From an uncultured Bdellovibrio sp. (GTDB lineage: Bacteria > Bdellovibrionota > Bdellovibrionia > Bdellovibrionales > Bdellovibrionaceae), in NCBI GenBank assembly GCA_946482355.1, contig CAMLRE010000149.1:1-5906 (forward strand): a DNA stretch of 5,906 nt, given 5' to 3'. How positions within the stretch are numbered: position 1 is the first letter of the stretch; every line of letters begins with the position of its first letter. This document shows, one piece after another, positions 1-5,605 of this stretch. The notes under the pieces were generated by a model. It was given only the letters and a program-made list of their open reading frames with translations. It was not told the origin of the DNA and did no database searches. Both the position numbers and the translations under genes were made by a program.

Positions 1-547
1 AGAAACCGCAACTAGCCCTGAACCAGTTTCAGTAGATGCTTTATCTGAGCCCGAAAAAAAACTATGGGCTAATTTAGAAGAAATTTTAAAATCTAAAAAC
101 GACAGTGATCCGCGCGTAAAAGACCTAGTCAACTTAAGTGCTAATTTTCGTAAAGCTTTATCAGATAAATACAATTCGTTAAAAATGGAAGACCGCAATG
201 GTCGTGGCTTTATAGTTTTTTTAATTTCAAAAGAATTAAAATCGGGCAGTGATCTCGACTTTTTACAGAAAGTTTATCAAGAACCGCCGTGTTTAAGTTT
301 AGAAAACTGTGCCGTGACTTCGCGTGATGATAATCCACATAATTCAGGTATTGATCAAACAACAATGAATTATCCGCAGTTAGTGGTTCTTTACCAGTTA
401 GACAAGCAGTTAGAATCTAATCCTGCTTTGTTAACTGATCCTGCAATGCGTGCCGGAGTCTTGGCGACCCTGAAACAGGCTGAAAGCTTTCCGGTTCCAT
501 CTGTTCATGATCGCGCTCAAAAAATTCGTGAAAAATATCAATTGTAG
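1..547 (+). CDS. 3' part of a gene for an unrecognised mostly helical protein (5' end outside window)
   Basis: The frame is open without a stop from base 2 to the TAG at 545-547, giving 181 residues of a protein that starts upstream of the window. The ATG at 185-187 is an internal methionine: the 61 codons before it look equally coding (a Pro/Ser/Glu-rich start, then a charged helical stretch), and no clear ribosome-binding site precedes it. The visible part begins with a low-complexity Pro-Glu-Val-Ser linker, followed by predicted amphipathic helices, a Cys pair (C97 and C103 of the fragment, in PPCLSLENC) and a helical C-terminus ending REKYQL. I do not recognise a family and see no catalytic motif. 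The Cys pair would fit an exported or periplasmic protein, but the N-terminus that would carry a signal peptide is missing. It converges on the minus-strand operon, its stop lying 11 bases from that of the 68-aa peptide. Confidence 0.8.
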   Translation, partial: ETATSPEPVSVDALSEPEKKLWANLEEILKSKNDSDPRVKDLVNLSANFRKALSDKYNSLKMEDRNGRGFIVFLISKELKSGSDLDFLQKVYQEPPCLSLENCAVTSRDDNPHNSGIDQTTMNYPQLVVLYQLDKQLESNPALLTDPAMRAGVLATLKQAESFPVPSVHDRAQKIREKYQL

Positions 548-558
548 ATTCTAAAAAG

Positions 559-765
559 TTAAAGACTTTGAAGACGAAGAAGACATTCTTCGTAAGTTTC
601 TTTTTTACCAGAAATCTTTAAACGTTTTTTGCTACAGAAGTTTTGGGCTTCGTTCACTGTTGGTTTTTTCGCTGAGTTCATTTTCGAAGCCTGTGCCTCG
701 GTAGCTGTTAACAATAAAAGTAAACAAGTGATTGCTAAAAAGAACATAGGTTTAATGTTTGTCAT
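559..765 (-). CDS. Small exported cysteine-containing peptide (68 aa), last gene of the operon
   Basis: The product has a classical signal peptide: Asn/Lys-containing N-terminus, a hydrophobic core (about residues 7-20, with a run of five Leu) and a likely cleavage after A24-Q25-A26. The mature peptide would be about 42 residues, very lysine-rich, with two cysteines (C44 and C61) that could form one disulfide after export. No family is recognised. The start at 765 has AAGAGGG (771-777) five bases upstream and overlaps the end of the MACPF-like gene by 14 bases, which suggests translational coupling. Starting instead at Met7 would lose the charged N-region and that spacing. Position at the end of the operon suggests a partner, inhibitor or accessory of the upstream proteins, but the sequence does not say which. 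Its last codons double as the stem-loop at 574-593. Confidence 0.75.
   Translation of the reverse strand: MTNIKPMFFLAITCLLLLLTATEAQASKMNSAKKPTVNEAQNFCSKKRLKISGKKETYEECLLRLQSL
574..607 (+). terminator. Candidate intrinsic terminator of the left-hand + strand gene, embedded in the convergent gene
   Basis: A perfect 8-bp inverted repeat, ACGAAGAA (574-581) and TTCTTCGT (586-593), encloses a 4-base loop (GACA). On the + strand it is followed after three bases by a T-rich tract (TTTCTTTTTT, 597-606). It lies 27 bases past the + strand stop, as expected for a terminator. The stem has only 3 G/C pairs, so it may be weak. It sits inside the last codons of the minus-strand 68-aa gene; on the minus strand the stem is followed by a less convincing tract. 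Confidence 0.45.
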
Positions 766-2062
766 TTTGTCCCTCTTGTTTTTCTTTTTCTAACTGGGCT
801 TTGATTTCAGCCACATACTTAAGAACACGAAGTTTGTGACGGTATTGTTTGGGCCACAATCTAATTTGATCAGCTAGCTCAAGATGAACTTTCAGATCTG
901 TTAAACTACAACCCTCAATACCATTTCCATTCGCACATTTTTGAATACCTACCACAAGCTCATTTCGGGCTTTATCTAAAGATCTGGTTTGAAAGCCCAC
1001 ATATTCTGCGTACTGCTCACAAGACATTTCTTTGCCGTCTTTAATTTCTTGAATATCGCAAAGGTTCTCAGTGTCGCTGACAAGGTTTTGCCCCACGTAC
1101 TGGCGCATACGGCTTAAATCTGAATCAACTTTTCTAAAAGCCCCATACAGATCATTCAGTGTAGTTTTTTGTGCCTCGCCGGCGATGGCCATGTAAGGCT
1201 GGTATTGAATTGGGTACGGTGATGTTAAGTACTCAGTAATTACAGACTGTTTTGAGTCCATTTGGTTAAGCATATCTGAAATAATCTCAACGATTTTATC
1301 AACATCTTTTGGCGTTTTAATGATTTGTGCTGTTGTCGCTAAGCCCCCAGTGCCGTAGCCAATGATACGCACTTCAAGAGAGCTAAATTTTAAAAGACTG
1401 CTAGCTACATTTAAAAAAGCAGCTTGCACTGAGCCGCCACCAGATCCAAATTTAGCCGAGGCTGTAGCACCGGCCTGAATTTTTTCATACGAGTATGAGC
1501 TTGCTTCTAAAGTGCGTAAGACAATGTTAAGCCCCTGACCAAGACGGTAGCCATTTACAAATTCAGTTCCACATGTTTGATAAAATTTTTGCGTGTTGCT
1601 TTTACTTAAACTTAGAAGATCATTTCTGATCTCTGGATTTTTTAAGTACCAACGGCCAAAATCAGCTTTAGCACGAATACCTACAGTAATTTGGTCACTG
1701 CTAAGACTTGTTTGTTTTTCGTGGTTATATTGAGCTGATCCTGAATAAGCCATGTACTGAACATCAGCTGAAATACTTTCATTTAAATACTCATCAAGTT
1801 TTTGATAGCTGCGGATCACTTCAGATGTTACTTCAAGGCGCAGTGTGCCTGCGGGGTTGTGGTCATCTGATCTTCCATCTTCTGAAACAACATCTTTAGG
1901 TGAAAAGCTATTGATGCAACTTGGGTAAAGTTGTTCAGTGGCCACTTTGATGCCGCTACCAAGGCGGGCTTCATTGTCTGGCGAATTTCTAATAATGGCG
2001 GCTTGAGAAAAACAGCCCACAAGTAAAGAACCGATATAAAGTGATAGGTTTAGTTTTTTCAT
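752..2062 (-). CDS. Exported MACPF/perforin-like putative pore-forming protein (436 aa)
   Basis: The core resembles a divergent membrane-attack-complex/perforin (MACPF) domain, a family whose members oligomerise and insert beta-hairpins into membranes. Residues 164-177 read CGTEFVNGYRLGQG, which fits the family signature (aromatic)-G-T-H-(Y/F)-x6-G-G with Cys, Glu and Gln at three positions. The signature is preceded by a helix and a 'Y/F at minus three' context, as in family members. Alternating Ser/Ala-rich stretches flank it (about 100-140 and 195-228, including FGSGGG), where the two membrane-inserting hairpin regions are expected. A later segment (about 230-285: RIIGYGTGG, then a helix, then ITEYLTSPYPIQY) matches the usual 'GG...P..I.Y.L.P' end of the domain. 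The C-terminal 130 residues are helical with Cys pairs C335/C348 and C376/C385. The N-terminus is a signal sequence; L14-V15-G16-C17 could be a lipobox, or signal peptidase I could cut near S19-Q20-A21. A strong GGAGGT ribosome-binding site is present. The family call rests on motifs read by eye. Confidence 0.6.
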   Translation of the reverse strand: MKKLNLSLYIGSLLVGCFSQAAIIRNSPDNEARLGSGIKVATEQLYPSCINSFSPKDVVSEDGRSDDHNPAGTLRLEVTSEVIRSYQKLDEYLNESISADVQYMAYSGSAQYNHEKQTSLSSDQITVGIRAKADFGRWYLKNPEIRNDLLSLSKSNTQKFYQTCGTEFVNGYRLGQGLNIVLRTLEASSYSYEKIQAGATASAKFGSGGGSVQAAFLNVASSLLKFSSLEVRIIGYGTGGLATTAQIIKTPKDVDKIVEIISDMLNQMDSKQSVITEYLTSPYPIQYQPYMAIAGEAQKTTLNDLYGAFRKVDSDLSRMRQYVGQNLVSDTENLCDIQEIKDGKEMSCEQYAEYVGFQTRSLDKARNELVVGIQKCANGNGIEGCSLTDLKVHLELADQIRLWPKQYRHKLRVLKYVAEIKAQLEKEKQEGQNDKH

Positions 2063-2063
2063 A

Positions 2064-3464
2064 TTAATTTACCTCCGAAGTTAAATATTTAAAAAATTCC
2101 ATCCAAGTTGCTAAGTCAGTGCGATCTTTTGTAAGTTTACGTTCAAAATTTACTAGTTTTTCTAACGACCCCGTCGTGTTTGAACTAAAAGCCGGCCAGA
2201 AAACCTCTTTGGGATCGTCGGCAGTTCCACAGTAGTAATTGGCAAATTTACCTTCATGAAACTCTTTGACGCGATCAATTGTTCCGTCAACTTTACGGGT
2301 TTGTTTGCCGTAATAAAGAAGAGGACCCATTTTAGAAATCTGTTTTTGAATAATCGATTTAATGTACTGAAGGGCTTTCATGCGATCAGCGTTAGGTTTT
2401 GTTTGATCTTCATAAATAGAGAACTTATTTTTTAGGTCGTCTAAATACATTTTTACTAAATCTGGATTGCAGGTATAAAACGTGTTGATTACTTCAAACT
2501 TACTAGAATTTTGCTGATAGCTATTGGCAAACCCACCATAATCAAGATTCAGCTGTCTAAAACCGCCAACACCATGGCTTGCTAAATCACGAATAAACTG
2601 ATTGGGAAACAGATAGTAGCCCGGAAGATTACGCGCTGAAATTTTATGGCGAAATTTTTTAAGTAATTCATCGTTTTCTGTAGTTCCATATTTTGGATCG
2701 TTACGGCGAATAGCGAAATCGCTATTCCACGTGTTGCGAAGAATGACTCCATCTAAAGCATCATCATAACCAACAGTCGCCACAGAGTGATTAGTCTCTT
2801 TTAAAAAACTTGCATCAGTGGCATAGGCTTCTGCTAATAATCCTGTATAAGGATCAAAATAATTAAGAAAAAGCGCATCGAAAGAAAGAGTTATAGCGGC
2901 GCCACTTTTTACAAGTGAAAAGAATTTGTCGGCACCCACGGTGTTTGAATAACCCGGTGAAAAAGTAAAAAAAGCTTCAGAAAACACACCTGGATTCGGC
3001 GGAAAAGTTCCGTCGTAAATTCCCATGTCTTCAATTTTTGGACGAAAATATTTTTCATTTCCTGCCACGGGGGCATTGTCTGCGATACCGGCTTCAGTTC
3101 CTAGTTTAGAAAAATCCACACCAGAAAGATCTTCTGGAAGTACGTAATCAGGAACAATGGTTCCGTATTGCCCGGTGATTTGGTTTGATGTGGCCGTAAG
3201 AATAAGACCAACATCATTACGGTTTGTTAGATCTTTACCGCGCCAGATCGCTGCATGAGCATGTTGCAAAGAAATTTTAAAGTTAGCTCCGCGTTCAGCT
3301 AATTTGTGTTCAAGAGAAGTCACATAGGATTCAGATTGGCATGAGCCCGTGTCTTGGTTAGAACCAAAAGTACGCGCCGGTGTTGTCGGGTAAAATTCAG
3401 CGCCTTGTGAAACTGTAACCGTTAGTAATAAAGCAGTGGTCATTAAATGATGAATCGTGCGCAT
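2064..3464 (-). CDS. Exported papain-like (C1 family) cysteine peptidase with C-terminal extension (466 aa)
   Basis: The catalytic set of papain-type peptidases is visible in order. N36-Q37-D-T-G-S-C42 corresponds to the oxyanion Gln and nucleophile Cys (papain: QGSCGSCW). N225-H226-SVATVGYD corresponds to the catalytic His region. R243-N244-TWNSDF corresponds to the Asn of the 'NSWG..WG' block. The Trp normally after Cys is Gln here, so it is a divergent member. A signal peptide spans about residues 1-21 (cleavage near S19-Q20-G21). The catalytic Cys follows only about 20 residues later, leaving no room for the usual N-terminal inhibitory propeptide. Beyond about residue 265 lies a roughly 200-residue, mainly helical extension of unknown role. 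The start at 3464 is preferred over an in-frame TTG at 3494: ATG has AAAGGA seven bases upstream and opens a proper signal peptide, and the TTG lies inside the preceding gene. Peptidase activity itself is inferred. Confidence 0.8.
   Translation of the reverse strand: MRTIHHLMTTALLLTVTVSQGAEFYPTTPARTFGSNQDTGSCQSESYVTSLEHKLAERGANFKISLQHAHAAIWRGKDLTNRNDVGLILTATSNQITGQYGTIVPDYVLPEDLSGVDFSKLGTEAGIADNAPVAGNEKYFRPKIEDMGIYDGTFPPNPGVFSEAFFTFSPGYSNTVGADKFFSLVKSGAAITLSFDALFLNYFDPYTGLLAEAYATDASFLKETNHSVATVGYDDALDGVILRNTWNSDFAIRRNDPKYGTTENDELLKKFRHKISARNLPGYYLFPNQFIRDLASHGVGGFRQLNLDYGGFANSYQQNSSKFEVINTFYTCNPDLVKMYLDDLKNKFSIYEDQTKPNADRMKALQYIKSIIQKQISKMGPLLYYGKQTRKVDGTIDRVKEFHEGKFANYYCGTADDPKEVFWPAFSSNTTGSLEKLVNFERKLTKDRTDLATWMEFFKYLTSEVN
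2071..2076 (-). promoter_or_regulatory. Strong ribosome-binding site of the MACPF-like gene, inside the preceding gene's last codons
   Basis: On the minus strand GGAGGT stands eight bases before the ATG at 2062-2060. It is written into the Ser-Glu-Val codons at the end of the cysteine-peptidase gene, whose TAA (2066-2064) is only one base from the next ATG. This is the best Shine-Dalgarno match in the window, suggesting the pore-former-like protein is translated at a relatively high rate and is coupled to the peptidase. Confidence 0.75.
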
Positions 3465-3471
3465 AATATTT

Positions 3472-3477
3472 TCCTTT
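3472..3477 (-). promoter_or_regulatory. Ribosome-binding site that fixes the cysteine-peptidase start
   Basis: On the minus strand AAAGGA lies seven bases before the ATG at 3464-3462 and overlaps the TAA of the metallopeptidase gene (3478-3476). This geometry favours the ATG over the upstream in-frame TTG (3494-3492) and implies termination-reinitiation coupling between the two peptidase genes. Confidence 0.75.
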
Positions 3478-4705
3478 ATTTTTTTGATTCGCAATTCATG
3501 TAAAAGTGAACGCCAATCGCCCCTTTACAAAGATCTTTTCTAACTAAACTTGGCATTTGAGCTAAAGTTGCGCTGAGTTTTTTACTACGATCAGAAGCTT
3601 CTTGAGCTAAATTGACTCTAAAATTTTCTTGGGCTGTAACAAGTTTTTCTTGGGTTGTATTAAAAGACTCTGTCAGCTTTTCGCAATTAGGAGCGTTTTG
3701 TACATCGCAATCATCTTCATAGAGTTTTTGCTGAGTTGTGCGAAGCTGAATGGTCTGAAGGCGAATTTCACGCATTAAAGAATTCAGAGCATCTACTTTC
3801 TGTGAAAAATACGCCGTCAGATCTTCCATAGGTTTTGTCACCTCAGGCGGGCAGACCACAGAAGATTTAATCATCTGGCTCATTGTCAGCGGATAGTTAA
3901 GATTGATATCTAATAAATTAACTTGTGGAAATCTTAAGTGAAGTGATCCAGGTTTTCCGCCAGAGATAAGTTCATTAAACTCTGTTTCAATACCATTATA
4001 AAGATGAAGTTCAAAAGTTGTCGCATCAATTTCACCGAATGCACGGCTCATTTGTCGCAGACAAGAAAGCTCTAAATACTTCGGGCTGTAGTTAAGTCTG
4101 ATATATTTGTATTGTTCATGATGTCTAAGTTCATGAGGCAGAGTGCCCGGCTCTGAAAAAATATGCAAACCGATCAACCCTAAGGAGTTAAAGTATACAC
4201 CTGAAGCGGTTGATGGTGACTTAGACGAGATAAAAGCAACTTGTAAACCTTGCTTTTGGGCTTTCTGTACATCAAGCCAAAACTGTGAAGTTAAAATAGC
4301 TAGTGAGTAGCGGTTTTTAAGAAGGATCTGATTAAGTTCGGCGATCAATTCTTCAGGTAATGGTGCTAGATAGTACATTAAGTAGCTATCGCTAACCATT
4401 TCACGTTTCCATAGACCGCGCCCTGGAGTAAACCAAGAACTCAATTTCGGAAGTAAAACTTCTGGTGTCCAGTAAGGATCGTTATCGCCACTTTCTTGGG
4501 GGGCGATACGTGTTTCTTCGTAACGCGAACGAATTTCATTAAGGCCCTCATGATTAATCACGGTATCTTCAGCCGTATATTCTGCAAACTGACTGGGTGT
4601 TTCAGTTTTGTGAACATCGGCTTTTTGAGCATCGGTCTTCGCTTGGCAAGCAACCGATTGGTAACTTAGAAGAAAAACTAATGTAAATCGAAATAAGCGA
4701 ATCAT
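3476..4705 (-). CDS. Probable lipoprotein zinc metallopeptidase with HELRH motif and four-Cys C-terminal module (409 aa)
   Basis: Residues 191-197 read HELRHHE (bases 4115-4135), an HExxH zinc-binding and catalytic motif in the context L-P-H-E-L-R-H. About 30 residues downstream, G224-E-I-D-A-T-T-F-E232 offers E225 or E232 as a third zinc ligand, as in gluzincin-type peptidases. I do not recognise the exact family. The N-terminus is a short signal sequence ending S17-V18-A19-C20, a plausible though imperfect lipobox (Ser at -3), so membrane anchoring through C20 is likely but signal peptidase I processing is possible. A Thr/Glu/Lys-rich linker (about 22-60) precedes the catalytic domain. The C-terminal part (about 295-409) is a long charged helix followed by a module with C333, C341, C393 and C405. 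That module recurs in the gene at the right edge with all four cysteines. AAGAGG stands five bases before the ATG; the gene lies 33 bases after the 239-aa gene and 11 before the cysteine peptidase. Confidence 0.75.
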   Translation of the reverse strand: MIRLFRFTLVFLLSYQSVACQAKTDAQKADVHKTETPSQFAEYTAEDTVINHEGLNEIRSRYEETRIAPQESGDNDPYWTPEVLLPKLSSWFTPGRGLWKREMVSDSYLMYYLAPLPEELIAELNQILLKNRYSLAILTSQFWLDVQKAQKQGLQVAFISSKSPSTASGVYFNSLGLIGLHIFSEPGTLPHELRHHEQYKYIRLNYSPKYLELSCLRQMSRAFGEIDATTFELHLYNGIETEFNELISGGKPGSLHLRFPQVNLLDINLNYPLTMSQMIKSSVVCPPEVTKPMEDLTAYFSQKVDALNSLMREIRLQTIQLRTTQQKLYEDDCDVQNAPNCEKLTESFNTTQEKLVTAQENFRVNLAQEASDRSKKLSATLAQMPSLVRKDLCKGAIGVHFYMNCESKK

Positions 4706-4738
4706 AAGGGCCTCTTTTTTGTTCGGCGATAAATAGAT

Positions 4739-5458
4739 TTAGTAATTTGTTAAAGTTTTGATCCAGTCAGAGTATTTCATCGTTTTTCCATAAACGTTTG
4801 ATTTATCTGTAATGGTGATGCTTTTACTTTCACTCGGAGCGCCAGGAACGATGCCGCTCATAGATGGAGGTGGACCGTAAAGCACTTCAGTAGCGCCTGT
4901 CGCAACAAAGTGGCCGTCGATATCGGCATTAATATCAAGCGGAGCGATACGACCGGAAACAGCTGTTAGGTAGTTATTATCAAGACATTTATAAAGTGAT
5001 GTGTAATAGGTCTTTTCATAGTTTTTATAAGTCATGAAAGTAAGATCGCTAGGAACTGTTGGCCATTCGCCTTTGGCTTCTAGCTCTTTTCTGACAGCGT
5101 CAGCACCGTCGATAAGATCGCTTCGGCCAAGGGTAACAATGGCACGTGTTTTTTCGACATTATCTAAAGCGTTTAAATAATCGCTCATTGATTTTTCGTC
5201 TTGTGCGGTTTCATCAGCCATAACACTTCTGATAACTGGGCGGCCCCATTCAGCAAAGATTTGGTTGATACACACAAGCACGATGTCAGAGCCATTTTCA
5301 GTCTCTGAAGGGGAATAGGCGATCACTTCATAACGTTGATTAACGATAGAGTGTAAAGCCGATGCGGCGAAGGTGCGGTGTTGATCGACATCAGCTAGTG
5401 CTGGAGCGATCTGGGTTAAGGAGCAAATGGCAGGAACTAATAATAATTTTTTGATCAT
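4739..5458 (-). CDS. Exported protein of unknown function, first gene of the five-gene run (239 aa)
   Basis: A clear signal peptide begins M-I-K-K, has a hydrophobic core and ends A20-L21-A22, so the mature protein would start at D23 (about 217 residues, soluble, two cysteines: C63 and C158). No catalytic motif or known family is recognised. A Pro/Gly-rich loop (about 195-208, GPPPSMSGIVPGAP) separates a mixed alpha/beta body from a short C-terminal segment ending KTLTNY. The start at 5458 has AAGAGG eight bases upstream and gives a proper signal peptide. An in-frame TTG at 5488 would only prepend a charged, non-signal stretch and is rejected. As the first gene after a 147-base non-coding region, it is probably the promoter-proximal gene of the operon; the following metallopeptidase begins 33 bases after its stop. 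A substrate-binding, chaperone or inhibitor role for the peptidases is possible but unsupported. Confidence 0.75.
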   Translation of the reverse strand: MIKKLLLVPAICSLTQIAPALADVDQHRTFAASALHSIVNQRYEVIAYSPSETENGSDIVLVCINQIFAEWGRPVIRSVMADETAQDEKSMSDYLNALDNVEKTRAIVTLGRSDLIDGADAVRKELEAKGEWPTVPSDLTFMTYKNYEKTYYTSLYKCLDNNYLTAVSGRIAPLDINADIDGHFVATGATEVLYGPPPSMSGIVPGAPSESKSITITDKSNVYGKTMKYSDWIKTLTNY

Positions 5459-5605
5459 AGGAAAAACCTCTTTTCTTGTCCGGAGCAAATTGCAAGGCCA
5501 AGTCCAGAGGATTACTACGTCAAATGCAAATAAACGCAGAATGAGCTGTTAAATTCCGTGATTTCGGAATCCGGAATACTAACTTTTGGAATTTCGGTTT
5601 TTATT
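5459..5605 (-). promoter_or_regulatory. Intergenic region with nested dyads, candidate promoter/operator of the five-gene operon
   Basis: This is the only sizeable non-coding gap in the minus-strand run. It holds a near-perfect 17-bp dyad, ATTTCGGAATCCGGAAT (5561-5577, one T/G mismatch pair), an overlapping 6-bp stem-loop (ATTCCG 5553-5558 with CGGAAT 5565-5570), and a further ATTTCGG copy at 5591-5597, exactly 30 bases from the one at 5561-5567. Next to the dyad on the minus strand is TAGTAT (4 of 6 matches to a -10 box) without a convincing -35. No T-run follows the hairpins on the minus strand, so a classical terminator for the upstream gene is not evident. A regulator-binding site is the best reading; the promoter itself is not securely placed. 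Confidence 0.35.

Noticed and set aside
185..547. A complete 120-aa gene starting at the ATG at 185
   Set aside because: The frame is open and coding-like back to base 2 and no clear ribosome-binding site precedes the ATG; it is the 3' part of a longer gene.
1708..1899. 63-aa + strand reading frame
   Set aside because: Lies opposite the well-supported MACPF-like gene and has no domain or convincing start signal; a shadow frame.
1828..2022. 64-aa minus-strand reading frame
   Set aside because: Out-of-frame shadow within the MACPF-like gene, with no ribosome-binding site of note.
3465..3494. Ten-codon N-terminal extension of the cysteine peptidase from a TTG
   Set aside because: The TTG lies inside the preceding gene, and the ATG at 3464 has AAAGGA at proper spacing and gives a clean signal peptide.
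5459..5488. Ten-codon N-terminal extension of the 239-aa protein from a TTG
   Set aside because: The extension contains the ribosome-binding site of the ATG at 5458 and would bury the signal peptide behind charged residues.
5459..5605. Rho-independent terminator of the right-edge gene or a firmly placed sigma-70 promoter
   Set aside because: The dyads lack a T-run on the minus strand, and no pair of -35 and -10 boxes with good match and spacing was found.
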